Positions 34,051 to 43,036 of a stretch of 55,242 nucleotides of DNA are shown piece by piece (the first letter of the stretch is position 1; each line of letters begins with the position of its first letter). The DNA lies in assembly GCF_002222055.1 (NCBI RefSeq), contig NZ_MUGS01000020.1:1-55242 (forward strand), read 5' to 3'. The notes under the pieces were generated by a model that ran no database searches, was not told the DNA's origin, and saw nothing but the letters and a program-made list of their open reading frames with translations. Source of the DNA: Flavobacterium araucananum (GTDB lineage: Bacteria > Bacteroidota > Bacteroidia > Flavobacteriales > Flavobacteriaceae). A program made the translations under genes and the position numbers.

Positions 34051-34674
34051 TTACCCATCTTTCAACAACAAACCCTGTTCCTTTCTTAGTTTAACCACTA
34101 ATTGATCCAGATAAGTTTTTATTTTTTGGGGGAGTACATTCCATTCTTTATCTTTTTTAAAACTCCTGCAATCGTCTAGGTCACATTCGACAGCCCGAAT
34201 GGCGTATTTTTTGTTTTTGTAGACAGTAATAATTTTTACGCGTCTTACTTCACCATATTCTGTTTTTGTTCCGTATACAATTACGGGATCAATATATCCA
34301 TCCCCATCAAGATCTTTCGTACTGCAATATTTTGTCCAGAACCAGATTGTCGTTTCTTTAGGAACATAATCTTCAAGCAAATCATTAATGCGCCATTTTT
34401 CAAGAAAGCCACCGTGATCACTCATCGTACAAATAGCCTGAATCTTGGTATTTAAAGTATCTTTTTTAGAAATATTTTTTCGGTTTTCGCATAACAGCAA
34501 GTCATAAACGCCACCTTTATCAGAACATTCGAATGCTTTGTAGATCGGGAAATCCGGAACTTCGTTTAATTCTCTCTGTGTTATTTCTTCCTTGGTTAAT
34601 CTGTAGCTGTCTGTTTTTTGCGAAAAACCAAATGTAGAGAAAGAAAGAACCAGAAATAAAATATAATTTTTCAT
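34051..34674 (-). CDS. Secreted hypothetical protein with an EF-hand-like loop
   Basis: 207 residues from the ATG at 34674; a second ATG 24 bp upstream would place eight residues before the signal peptide (MKNYILFLVLSFSTFGFSQ). The mature part has a cysteine-containing region (KAFECSDKGGVYDLLLCENR), a WFWTKYCSTKDLDGDGYIDP stretch where DLDGDGYID resembles a calcium-binding EF-hand or dockerin loop, and a pair of Cys in VECDLDDCRSF. It faintly recalls a Riemerella surface-polysaccharide-associated family, but I cannot confirm that. Convergent with the GNAT gene, with only a 38-bp gap. Confidence 0.75.
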   Translation of the reverse strand: MKNYILFLVLSFSTFGFSQKTDSYRLTKEEITQRELNEVPDFPIYKAFECSDKGGVYDLLLCENRKNISKKDTLNTKIQAICTMSDHGGFLEKWRINDLLEDYVPKETTIWFWTKYCSTKDLDGDGYIDPVIVYGTKTEYGEVRRVKIITVYKNKKYAIRAVECDLDDCRSFKKDKEWNVLPQKIKTYLDQLVVKLRKEQGLLLKDG

Positions 34675-34833
34675 GTATGAATTGCATTTTTGAATCATTC
34701 AAAGATATTCAAAACCTTTTTGAGCCTAAATTTTTTTATATTTTTTAAAAAGCATATTTTATTGTAATTTTCTAACCTGAAAAGTTATTAAATCGTTTTA
34801 GTAAATAACTAATCGTGTTGTAAACATAAAATA

Positions 34834-37191
34834 ATGATTAAAAATTATCTCATGAATAGTGTAAAAAGCAAAAGTTTTCTCTTAGGATTATCCATTTTGA
34901 TGCTTGGTTTAGCCAATGAAATAAAGGCACAAAATAAAGGAGTTGAAAAACGAAATCTAATTCAGTATGTTGACCCAATGATTGGAACTGCCAAAATGGG
35001 ACATACCTATCCTGGTGCAACAGTTCCGTTTGGGAGTGTGCAATTAAGTCCTGAAACTGATACAATTGCTTATGGTTTAAACGGAAAATATAACGGTGAA
35101 GTCTATAAATATTGCGCAGGATATCAATATGAAGACAAAACGATTGTAGGTTTTAGTCATACACATTTTAGCGGGACAGGACATTCTGATCTGGGTGATT
35201 TTTTGATTATGCCTACAACCGGAAAATTGCAATTGAATCCCGGAGTTGCATCAAAACCATTATCAGGATATCGATCAGCGTTTTCTCATAGCACAGAAAA
35301 AGCAGAACCCGCATATTACAGTGTACTTCTGGAAGATCATAATATCAAAGCCGAACTAACGGCAACAACGCGTGTTGGAATGCATCAATATACGTTTCCA
35401 AAATCTGATGAAGCACACATTATCCTTGATCTGACTTCCGGAATTTACAATTATGATAAAAAAAATGTGTGGACATTTGTTCGTATAGAAAACGATACAT
35501 TAATCACAGGTTATCGCCAGACAAACGGCTGGGCGAGAACCAGAACTGTTTATTTTGCCATGTCATTTAGCAAACCTATAAAAAGCTACGGACAGGCAGC
35601 ATTAGAAAAAAGTGTTTACAGAGGTTTTTGGGGAAGGTTTGATCAAACTAAAAATTTTCCTGAAATGGCGGGGCAAAACTTAAAACTATTTTTTGATTTT
35701 AGTACCCAAGAAGGAGAAAAAATTAAAATAAAAATGGCACTATCACCAGTGAGTTCTGCCGGAGCACTGGAAAACATGAAAAAAGAAGTTCCGGGATGGG
35801 ATTTCGAAAAAGTAAAAAAACAAAGTCAGGAAGTTTGGAATAATGAATTGAATAAAATTCAGATTGAAACGATCCGGAAAGAAGATTTGGTAAATTTTTA
35901 TACCTCTATGTATCATGCTTTTTTAGGTCCAACAGAATATATGGATTTAGACGGAAACTATAAAGGATTGGATATGAATGTTCATAAAGCCGAGAATTTT
36001 AAAAATTATACCAGCTATTCTTTGTGGGATACTTACAGAGCATTGCATCCCTTATTCAATTTGGTGCAGCCCACCCGAAATTCGGATATGATTAGTTCGA
36101 TGTTGGCACATTCTGATCAGAGTGTGCATAAAATGTTGCCAATCTGGTCGCATTATGCCAATGAAAACTGGTGTATGATTGGGTATCATTCCGTTTCTGT
36201 AATTGCCGATGCAATTGTAAAAGGCAATACCAATTTTGATCCTGAAAAAGCACTTCAGGCTTGTGTCAATACAGCAAAAGTACCTTATTATGACGGATTG
36301 GAATATTATATGAAAATGGGTTATGTTCCCGAAGATAAAAACGGAGCATCAGTATCTAAAACTTTAGAATATGCTTATGATGATTGGGCAATTGCTCAGG
36401 CAGCCAAAAAATTAGGCAAAACAGCTATTTATAATGAATTCATAGAAAGATCTAAAAATTATAAAAACGTTTACGATGCTAAAACAGGTTTCATGCGTCC
36501 TAAACTAAACGACGGAACTTTTAAGAAAGAATTTGATCCTCTGGATACGCATGGGCAGGGATTTATCGAAGGCAATTCATGGAACTATAGTTTATACGTT
36601 CCGCAAGATCCGGCAGATATGATTAAAATGATGGGCGGAAATGAGAAATTCAATGTCAGATTAGATTCGTTATTCAGCATGCATTTACCCGATAAATATT
36701 TTGAAAATACAGAAGATATTACCAGAGACGGAATCATAGGGAATTATGTTCACGGAAACGAACCTTCGCATCATGTAGTTTATCTTTACAATTGGACAAA
36801 TTCTCCCTGGAAAGCCCAAGATAAAATTAGAATGATCCTGAAAAAAATGTACCGTAATGGTGCTGACGGTTTAGGCGGAAATGATGATTTTGGGCAAATG
36901 AGTGCGTGGTATATTTTTAGCAGCTTAGGATTTTATCCGGTTGCACCAGGTTCTGATGAATATGCTTTGGGAAGTCCGCTAGTTAAAAAAGCAGTTTTTA
37001 ACTTAGAAAACGGAAAGAATTTTGAAGTTGAAACCGTAAATCAATCCGATAAAAATGTATTTGTGAGTAAGGTGCTTTTAAACGGAAAACAATTAGACAA
37101 GCCGTTTCTGAAACATGCGGATGTAATAAACGGCGGAAAAATTACTTTTTATATGAGTAGTAAACCAAATAAAAAGAATTATGTGAACTAA
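34834..37191 (+). CDS. Glycoside hydrolase family 92 (alpha-mannosidase type)
   Basis: 785 residues with a signal peptide (cleavage near IKAQ). GH92 signatures in order: YVDPMIGTAKMGHTYPGATVPFGSVQLSPET, SHTHFSGTGHSDLGDFLIMP, RTVYFAMSFSKP, SLWDTYRALHPLFNLVQP, GFIEGNSWNYSLYVPQD, HGNEPSHHVVYLYNW (likely general acid Glu) and GNDDFGQMSAWYIFSSLGFYPV. Known GH92 enzymes are calcium-dependent exo-alpha-mannosidases acting on glycans; here it is exported to periplasm or surface. An alternative start is the Met six codons in. No SusCD pair is adjacent, so it is not in a typical polysaccharide utilisation locus. Confidence 0.95.
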   Translation: MIKNYLMNSVKSKSFLLGLSILMLGLANEIKAQNKGVEKRNLIQYVDPMIGTAKMGHTYPGATVPFGSVQLSPETDTIAYGLNGKYNGEVYKYCAGYQYEDKTIVGFSHTHFSGTGHSDLGDFLIMPTTGKLQLNPGVASKPLSGYRSAFSHSTEKAEPAYYSVLLEDHNIKAELTATTRVGMHQYTFPKSDEAHIILDLTSGIYNYDKKNVWTFVRIENDTLITGYRQTNGWARTRTVYFAMSFSKPIKSYGQAALEKSVYRGFWGRFDQTKNFPEMAGQNLKLFFDFSTQEGEKIKIKMALSPVSSAGALENMKKEVPGWDFEKVKKQSQEVWNNELNKIQIETIRKEDLVNFYTSMYHAFLGPTEYMDLDGNYKGLDMNVHKAENFKNYTSYSLWDTYRALHPLFNLVQPTRNSDMISSMLAHSDQSVHKMLPIWSHYANENWCMIGYHSVSVIADAIVKGNTNFDPEKALQACVNTAKVPYYDGLEYYMKMGYVPEDKNGASVSKTLEYAYDDWAIAQAAKKLGKTAIYNEFIERSKNYKNVYDAKTGFMRPKLNDGTFKKEFDPLDTHGQGFIEGNSWNYSLYVPQDPADMIKMMGGNEKFNVRLDSLFSMHLPDKYFENTEDITRDGIIGNYVHGNEPSHHVVYLYNWTNSPWKAQDKIRMILKKMYRNGADGLGGNDDFGQMSAWYIFSSLGFYPVAPGSDEYALGSPLVKKAVFNLENGKNFEVETVNQSDKNVFVSKVLLNGKQLDKPFLKHADVINGGKITFYMSSKPNKKNYVN

Positions 37192-37440
37192 AATTTGCCC
37201 ACGGATTTTGCGGATGAGACGGGTTTACACGGTTTTTTTGTATTTGTGAGTGAAATTGTATAGAAAAGTTTCACGCAAATTTTACAGATCTCAGCAGATT
37301 TAAAAAAAATCTTTTTAATCCTTTTTCATCTGTGGCAAAAAGGAAAAGACTTCTCCCGAAGTCTCGGGACACTAAGCCTGACAAAAATCAACATTATTAA
37401 TTTGAGAAAATTTGTGCAATTCGTGGCAGAACAACAAAAA
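37192..37440. repeat. Spacer filled with dispersed cacgg/ttcacgaa and aattcgtggca repeats
   Basis: Pieces related to the gccacgaatt family (tttcacgcaaattttacaga, cctttttcatctgtggcaa, gtgcaattcgtggca), plus a hairpin tcccgaagtctcggga near 37353. No gene. Confidence 0.6.
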
Positions 37441-37478
37441 ACTTCACGAAATTTGCACTTTAAATAAAGATAAAAAAC

Positions 37479-37922
37479 ATGAAAATAAATCTAAAATCAG
37501 GAATTGATAAATTGCTTTTCGGAATGAAGCAAAATGATGTAACGGCTGCTTTAGGAAAGCCTGATAAAAATTATACAGACGAAGATGATAATGTAATTTT
37601 TGTATACAATGCACATAAAATCAGATTGACATTTTATCAGGAAGAAGACTTGAAATTAGGTTATTTGGTGGCTTCAAGCAATGATCTGGAAGTTTTTGGC
37701 TTCAAGCTAATCGGAAGAAAAATTGCAGAAGTAAAGAAAGATTTGGCAACAAAAGGAATTACAAAATACACTCAGGAAACTTTTGATACTTTCGAGAATT
37801 ATTTCAACGAAGACAATTGGTTTATCCTTCAAACTGAATTTGATGAGGTTGTAAAGTTCGAAGTTGGAGCAATCATCAATGAAAAAGACGAATTTGACTG
37901 GAAATTTTCAGCTAAGAAATAA
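37479..37922 (+). CDS. Conserved hypothetical protein, SmpA/OmlA-like N-terminal pattern
   Basis: 147 residues, no signal peptide, very acidic. The start GIDKLLFGMKQNDVTAALGKPD resembles the GMTxxQVxxxLGxPD motif of SmpA/OmlA and related domains, but the rest (VYNAHKIRLTFYQEEDLKLG, LEVFGFKLIGRKIAEVKKDL, FENYFNEDNWFIL) does not match a family I know. Probably a cytoplasmic beta-rich protein. Isolated gene with a strong bidirectional terminator after it. Confidence 0.72.
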   Translation: MKINLKSGIDKLLFGMKQNDVTAALGKPDKNYTDEDDNVIFVYNAHKIRLTFYQEEDLKLGYLVASSNDLEVFGFKLIGRKIAEVKKDLATKGITKYTQETFDTFENYFNEDNWFILQTEFDEVVKFEVGAIINEKDEFDWKFSAKK

Positions 37923-37933
37923 GGCGAGAGCAT

Positions 37934-37970
37934 AAAAAAACCGACAATCATTTGTCGGTTTTTTTTTAAG
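37934..37970. terminator. Bidirectional terminator
   Basis: aaaaccgacaa / ttgtcggtttt with A- and T-tracts, between convergent genes ending at 37922 and 37982. Confidence 0.85.
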
Positions 37971-37981
37971 TCAAAAGAAAA

Positions 37982-39841
37982 TTACCCTTTTAACCATGCG
38001 TTTTTAAGCTTTTCTTTTGAAGCATCTGTTGCTTTAAAAGTTTCTTTTTCTTCGTATGGCACTTTTACAGTTCCTTTGATGGTTTGCTCTGCACCGGCAC
38101 GTTTTATTTTTATTGTAATTGGATCATTTTCCTTCCAGTTTTCACTTTCTGAAATCAAATCATAAATGTTGTCTAAGTTATATGTTTTATTGTTTACAGC
38201 AACGATAACATCTCCTGCTTTAAGATTTAGAGTAGTAAAAAATACATTTAAATCTACATCAGAGCGAACACTTATTACTTTAGTTGTTTTATCAACACCA
38301 ATATAAGGAGTTTGTCCTTTGATAAAAATCGATCCCGGAGTTTTTTCAGATGCTTTTGTCACACCCACTTTTGCCAGATAAAAGTCGTAAGGAATTGGGG
38401 TTGTTCCGGCAACATATTTATTTAAAAAATCACCCACTTCAGGATAAGTCAACTGCGTAATTTTAGCAAAAAGTTCACTGTCATTAAATGGTTTTTCGAC
38501 ACCATATTCATTAGCCAATTTGTGCATTAAATCAAGAATTCCTCTTTCGCCATTGCTTTTTTCTCTAATGATAATATCGATGCACATACCAATCAAAGCT
38601 CCTTTTTGATATACATTTAAGTATTGGTCTTTATAAGGCTGTTCTAATACATTTGCACTCATTTTGGTAAAGGACATGGTATCGTTTAAGCTTTTTGCTT
38701 CTTCGATTTTACCTGCAATACGCGTATAGAATTCAGTTTCGTTAATTAATCCCTGATTGATCTGGAATAGATTTGCAAAATATTCTGTAACACCTTCATA
38801 CATCCATAAATGTTCTGACATTTTTGGTGCATTGTAATCAAAATACTGAATTTCTTTTGAGTGTATGGTAAGTGGTGTTACGATATGAAAGAACTCATGC
38901 GAAACGACATCTTTCATTGACTCTACCAATTTTTCTTTTGGCATTGACTCCGGTAATACAACCGTAGTTGCTGTAGGATGTTCTAAAGCTCCAAAACCAT
39001 GAGCATCATCTTTGGCCATACTTGACAGATACAATAGAACCGTATATTTTTTAGTCGCATTTACTTTGCCTAAAAAGTTTTTTTGCGCCGTCATCATAGT
39101 TTTCATTTCCGGAGTAATGCTTTCAGCCGTAAATTTTCCGGTAGGAGAGTAAACTGCGATCAAAATATCCATTCCGTTTACATTAAAAGTAGTGTAATCC
39201 GGTTTAGAATACATGATTGGATTTTCGACTAAAACAGCGTAACGTGGTGTTGTAAAAACATCGCTTGTTTTGCTGGCATCTTCGTCATTCATAGAAGTTG
39301 CTCCCCAAAGTGTTTCAGGATGTGTGATGGTAACTTTGTACGGAACATCTAGTTTATCCTGAAAATAACCTACAAAACCATGTGTGTTAACCAGGAAATT
39401 GATTCCGGCATTAATATTAGTTCCGGCTGGCGAAAAAATGTCATCATTACCAAATCCTGTTCCTTTTTCAGTATCAAAAGTGTCTCCTACCAAATAAGTT
39501 ACTTTTTTTAAGGTCTTTGCATTAGAAATTGACCATGAATTGTCGTTAATTCTTTTTACAGTCAATGGATTTCCTTTAGCATCAAAAGCTTTAAAATCAT
39601 CAGAATATTTACCGTAGTTATCTGTAGAATAAGTTCCCGGAACTGTTTTTGGGATACTATAAACAATTTCGTCAGTTTTTATTTGCGGAGGGGTAACTGT
39701 TACCAAAACTTTATCGTCTTTTACATCAATAAGATTAATGGTAACATCTACAACATTACTTTTTGCAGCACCTGTCGAGCTTCCTGTTTTACAGCTCCAA
39801 AGAGTAGCTGCAAGGGCTAAGGTGTAAAGTATTTTTTTCAT
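37982..39841 (-). CDS. M61 family metallopeptidase lipoprotein with PDZ domain
   Basis: 619 residues. Lipobox AATLWSCKTG (Cys16). N-terminal beta domain (SIPKTVPGTYSTDNYGKYSD), then the zinc site HEFFH at 315-319 in VVSHEFFHIVTPLTIHS and the third ligand region SEHLWMYEGVTEYFANLF. A C-terminal PDZ domain (about 505-590: GQTPYIGVDKTTKVISV, LKAGDVIVAVNNKTYNLDNI) follows. M61 enzymes are glycyl-type aminopeptidases of the thermolysin-like clan. Expected on the periplasmic or outer membrane face. Monocistronic. Confidence 0.93.
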   Translation of the reverse strand: MKKILYTLALAATLWSCKTGSSTGAAKSNVVDVTINLIDVKDDKVLVTVTPPQIKTDEIVYSIPKTVPGTYSTDNYGKYSDDFKAFDAKGNPLTVKRINDNSWSISNAKTLKKVTYLVGDTFDTEKGTGFGNDDIFSPAGTNINAGINFLVNTHGFVGYFQDKLDVPYKVTITHPETLWGATSMNDEDASKTSDVFTTPRYAVLVENPIMYSKPDYTTFNVNGMDILIAVYSPTGKFTAESITPEMKTMMTAQKNFLGKVNATKKYTVLLYLSSMAKDDAHGFGALEHPTATTVVLPESMPKEKLVESMKDVVSHEFFHIVTPLTIHSKEIQYFDYNAPKMSEHLWMYEGVTEYFANLFQINQGLINETEFYTRIAGKIEEAKSLNDTMSFTKMSANVLEQPYKDQYLNVYQKGALIGMCIDIIIREKSNGERGILDLMHKLANEYGVEKPFNDSELFAKITQLTYPEVGDFLNKYVAGTTPIPYDFYLAKVGVTKASEKTPGSIFIKGQTPYIGVDKTTKVISVRSDVDLNVFFTTLNLKAGDVIVAVNNKTYNLDNIYDLISESENWKENDPITIKIKRAGAEQTIKGTVKVPYEEKETFKATDASKEKLKNAWLKG

Positions 39842-39910
39842 TTATTTGAGTTTAGTTATTTGTATTGGACATATAAATTGTAAAAAAGTTACAATGCGAT
39901 TCAAAATATA

Positions 39911-39936
39911 AAAAAACTCCTGAATTTCAGGAGTTC
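39911..39936 (-). terminator. Rho-independent terminator of the DUF2805 gene
   Basis: aactcctga / tcaggagtt with a T-run on the minus strand. Confidence 0.8.
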
Positions 39937-39940
39937 TATT

Positions 39941-40222
39941 TTAGTCTAGTTTATTTTTTATATAGTATTTACCATCCAAATCTTCATCAAAATCATCTAT
40001 TTTAACGGGCTTTGGTTTTGGTTTATTTGCAATTGCCTTCTTTTTCCACATCTCAAATTTTTCAAGTGGCATCTTCTTTTTCATGATTTCCAGAACTTCT
40101 TTTTCTGCCAATCCAAACTCCTTTTTTATGATCTCAAATGGATTTTTTTCTTCTAAGGCTAGCGAAACAAGTTTTTCGGTTTGTTCCCAATTCAATTCTT
40201 TGCGGTTACTCTTTTTCATCAC
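39941..40222 (-). CDS. DUF2805 (TIGR03643) family small protein
   Basis: 93 residues, basic middle and acidic end. The core LNWEQTEKLVSLALEEKNPFEIIKKEFGLAEKEVLEIMKKKMPLEKFEMWKKKA matches the DUF2805 helix-turn-helix-like pattern as I remember it (a tryptophan after a Met/Lys run). The family is small and uncharacterised, widespread in Bacteroidota and Proteobacteria, possibly nucleic acid binding. Two adjacent ATG codons give a one-residue start uncertainty. Single gene with its own terminator. Confidence 0.8.
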   Translation of the reverse strand: MMKKSNRKELNWEQTEKLVSLALEEKNPFEIIKKEFGLAEKEVLEIMKKKMPLEKFEMWKKKAIANKPKPKPVKIDDFDEDLDGKYYIKNKLD

Positions 40223-40469
40223 GTGAAAATTAATTCAAAATAGGGGTTAATGATTAATAGATTGATTTTCAATTTAAGTATCAATATTAATAAAAAAAAT
40301 AATTAGTTGGTTCGATCTGGTGCATTTTTTTTAGCGATTTTAACGGTTTTTTGCAGATCTTGATTTTTGAAACGGAATTTGTAATTAAAGTAGCTAAAAA
40401 AAAGAGAAAACCAAATATAGCGATATCTGATTTTCTCTTTATAAGTAAGTTATGTGTCTATTATTGTTA

Positions 40470-40709
40470 TTATTTTTTGATTAAGCTGATAATAAACAGC
40501 AAAACCCATGCTCCTCCTACGGCAATTAAAATTTGCCAAAGTAGTCCGCCACCGCCAATACCAAGTTTACCGGCAATCCAGCCACCAATAATTCCGCCAA
40601 TAATTCCGACGATAATATTACCAAGAAGTCCAAAACCTGCACCTTTCCAGATCTGACCTGCCAACCATCCGGAAATTGCACCTATAAGTAAAAAATATAA
40701 AAATTGCAT
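40470..40709 (-). CDS. GlsB/YeaQ/YmgE family stress-response membrane protein
   Basis: 79 residues, nearly all membrane: FLYFLLIGAISGWLAGQIWKG, LGNIIVGIIGGIIGGWIAGKL and a third helix (VGGAWVLLFIISLIKK). The Gly-rich GAISGWLAGQ and NIIVGIIGGIIGGW motifs are the transglycosylase-associated (YeaQ/YmgE) family signature. Known members are small inner-membrane proteins induced by stress; molecular role unclear. The gene follows the aquaporin gene by 39 bp and may be co-transcribed. Confidence 0.9.
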   Translation of the reverse strand: MQFLYFLLIGAISGWLAGQIWKGAGFGLLGNIIVGIIGGIIGGWIAGKLGIGGGGLLWQILIAVGGAWVLLFIISLIKK

Positions 40710-40748
40710 ATCTAATTTTTTTAAAGTTATAATTATAATTAAATCTGA

Positions 40749-41456
40749 TTAAGCTGCGTCGTGATTTTGTAGCAACGTCTTGTATATAAATCCTGCTGCG
40801 ATAGCACCTAATATTGGAGCCGCCCAAAACAACCATACTTGCGATAATGGTTCTCCGCCAACAAAAATAGCTTGTGATAAAGATCTTGCAGGGTTTACAG
40901 ATGTATTGGTAATTGGAATACTGATTAAGTGAATTAATGTTAATGCCAGACCAATTGCTATACCGGCAAATCTTCCGTTTGCAAATTTATCTGTAGCTCC
41001 AAGAATAACTAATAAAAAGAATAGAGTCAAAACAAATTCAGCTATAAAAGCAGATGATAAGGAATATCCATCAGGGGAGAATGCTCCAAAACCGTTTGAT
41101 GCAAAGGCACCCGCTCTGGTATTGTCAATTGCAAAACCTGCTTTTCCTGATGCGATAGTGTATAGAGTTCCTGCCGCAGCAATTGCCCCAACACATTGTG
41201 CAAGGATGTACGGGATTAAATCTTTTGCCGGAAATCTTCCGCCTGCCCATAAACCAAATGAAACTGCAGGATTAAAATGCCCGCCTGAAATGTGTCCTAC
41301 GGCGTATGCCATTGTTAAAACAGTTAAACCAAAAGCTAATGCAACCCCTGCAAATCCAATTCCTAAATTAGGAATGCCGGCAGCAAAAATTGCGCTTCCA
41401 CAACCTCCAAAAACTAGCCAATAAGTTCCGAAGAACTCTGCAAATAATTTTTTCAT
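40749..41456 (-). CDS. aqpZ: Aquaporin (MIP family, AqpZ-type)
   Basis: 235 residues with six membrane helices and both half-helix motifs: [16 protein letters not shown] near residue 60 and [15 protein letters not shown] near residue 185. [16 protein letters not shown] near the N-terminus is typical. The second NPA is followed by Arg (NPAR), and the nearby residues fit a water channel rather than a glycerol facilitator. Length is normal. The order aquaporin then YeaQ-like protein on one strand suggests an osmotic or membrane-stress unit. Confidence 0.95.
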   Translation of the reverse strand: MKKLFAEFFGTYWLVFGGCGSAIFAAGIPNLGIGFAGVALAFGLTVLTMAYAVGHISGGHFNPAVSFGLWAGGRFPAKDLIPYILAQCVGAIAAAGTLYTIASGKAGFAIDNTRAGAFASNGFGAFSPDGYSLSSAFIAEFVLTLFFLLVILGATDKFANGRFAGIAIGLALTLIHLISIPITNTSVNPARSLSQAIFVGGEPLSQVWLFWAAPILGAIAAGFIYKTLLQNHDAA

Positions 41457-41486
41457 AATAAAATAATTTTAATTAATAGTTGATTG

Positions 41487-41843
41487 TTAAAGGGTATATT
41501 GGTAAGCCCAAAAAATCAACACGACTTGTAAGGGCAAACGTACAAATAAAATCCACTTTGGTAAACCAAAACTTGCTTTTTTATTTTGATACATGAAAAG
41601 ATTTGCAGGAAATACAGCAATTAAAAGCGATACAATTCCCCATGCGCCAAAATGCGAAGTAACAGGAACAATTAGGAGTATGCCAAAGACAATCTCGGCA
41701 ACTCCGCTTAAAATATTTATTAATTTAGGCTTAGAAAAAAAGGGTGGAATGATTCTGATGTACATTCCGGGGTTTCGAAAATGGTTTAATCCGGCAATAA
41801 TATAAAGCACAGCCATTAAATATAAATGCCAGGGTAAATTCAT
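41487..41843 (-). CDS. DoxX-like small membrane protein
   Basis: 118 residues with four membrane helices (HLYLMAVLYIIAGLNHFRNP, INILSGVAEIVFGILLIVPV, GIVSLLIAVFPANLFMYQ, LPLQVVLIFWAYQYTL). GLNHFRNPGMYIRIIPPFF and FPANLFMYQN fit the DoxX-like family, which has no firmly known role in bacteria. 30 bp upstream of aquaporin on the same strand, so probably in the same transcript. Confidence 0.88.
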   Translation of the reverse strand: MNLPWHLYLMAVLYIIAGLNHFRNPGMYIRIIPPFFSKPKLINILSGVAEIVFGILLIVPVTSHFGAWGIVSLLIAVFPANLFMYQNKKASFGLPKWILFVRLPLQVVLIFWAYQYTL

Positions 41844-41930
41844 GATAGGGAATAGTTTATCACGAATTTATAAAAAAATTAACAATTATTACATTACAAA
41901 GCACTTTTTTTTAAGGCAATGCAAAATAAG

Positions 41931-42827
41931 TTAATTTTTGCGCTTGAAATTTACATTCATAATAATTATGGCAAGAATAATTAAAACGATCCCAACCCAT
42001 TGCAGGAAGATAACTTTTTCATCTAGCAGTACATAAGCCATCATTACGGAAACAGGAAGTTCAAGTGCCGAAACAATACTTCCTAATCCAATTCCGGTTA
42101 GAGGAAAACCTGCCGTCATAAGCATTGGAGGAATAATAGTTCCAAAAAGAGCCAGGATGATCCCCCATTTCAGGAAGATTTCAAAGTTAAAAGGAGTAAC
42201 CTGAGTGGCAAAGGCAAAGGCAAACACAATTATAGATCCGCCTAAAAGCATGTATAAACTTCTTTGTGCTGATGAAATTTCAGTAGCAACACGATTTGCG
42301 GTAAACATGGTTGTCGTAAAAGATGCAGCAGCCAAAATTCCCCAAGCCAGACCTCTCCAATCTAATTTTATATCATTGTGCATAATATTGGTTGCCAAAA
42401 CGGTACCAATAAGTACAATAAATACAGCAAAAACTTTTTGTTTTGAAGGTAATTTTTTTTCTAAGATCATTTCAAGCAAAACGCCCATCCAGACTGTTTG
42501 CATTAATAAAACGATACCAATAGAAACCGGAATATATTTTACAGCTAAATAATAGAACAAACTCGTCATTCCTAACGAAGTTCCTGCTACCATTAAGCTA
42601 AAGATGTTTTTGGGAGTTGCTTTTACAACATTGTCTTTAAGTTTAATTTTCTGGAAAACATTGATTAGTAAAATACCAATAATTCCCAGTATAAATTGAG
42701 ATGTGGTTACTTCGGCAGTAGTATATCCTTCTGAATAGGCCATTTTTACAAAAGTGGCTAACATTCCGTAAGTTGTAGCGCCTATTGCGACCAAAAATAC
42801 TCCCTTTAATACGTTGTTTTGTGACAT
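41931..42827 (-). CDS. DMT superfamily transporter (EamA, two repeats)
   Basis: 298 residues, ten membrane helices in two homologous EamA halves: VFLVAIGATTYGMLATFVKM at the N-terminus, then a second half beginning DWRGLAWGILAAASFTTTMF. The first half ends YIPVSIGIVLLMQTVWMGVL; the second has LGSIVSALELPVSVMMAYVLLDE, the typical EamA signature. Such proteins export amino acids, nucleosides or drugs; the substrate cannot be read from sequence. Basic end NVNFKRKN. Single gene. Confidence 0.92.
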   Translation of the reverse strand: MSQNNVLKGVFLVAIGATTYGMLATFVKMAYSEGYTTAEVTTSQFILGIIGILLINVFQKIKLKDNVVKATPKNIFSLMVAGTSLGMTSLFYYLAVKYIPVSIGIVLLMQTVWMGVLLEMILEKKLPSKQKVFAVFIVLIGTVLATNIMHNDIKLDWRGLAWGILAAASFTTTMFTANRVATEISSAQRSLYMLLGGSIIVFAFAFATQVTPFNFEIFLKWGIILALFGTIIPPMLMTAGFPLTGIGLGSIVSALELPVSVMMAYVLLDEKVIFLQWVGIVLIILAIIIMNVNFKRKN

Positions 42828-42980
42828 CTTAACTTGTTTGATTAAAAAATTAAAGCCGGCAAAGGTAAGCTATTTTGTTTGGGATTTAATAGAAAAATAT
42901 AAGAAACATTGATTTCAATATAGTTTCAGTCGTAATTTTTATTCTAAAATTATGAATTTGATAGTATTAGGTTAAAATAA

Positions 42981-43016
42981 CAAACCCATCAAAATCTTTA
43001 TTTTGATGGGTTTGTT
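42981..43016 (-). terminator. Rho-independent terminator of the folding operon
   Basis: aaacccatcaaaat / attttgatgggttt stem, 21 bp past the last peptidylprolyl isomerase gene. Confidence 0.8.
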
Positions 43017-43036
43017 TATAGCAGATAAATATTTTT

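Noticed and set aside
40351..40656. Plus-strand open frame rich in Pro and Ile
   Set aside because: Mirror of the Gly-rich YeaQ-like gene on the opposite strand.
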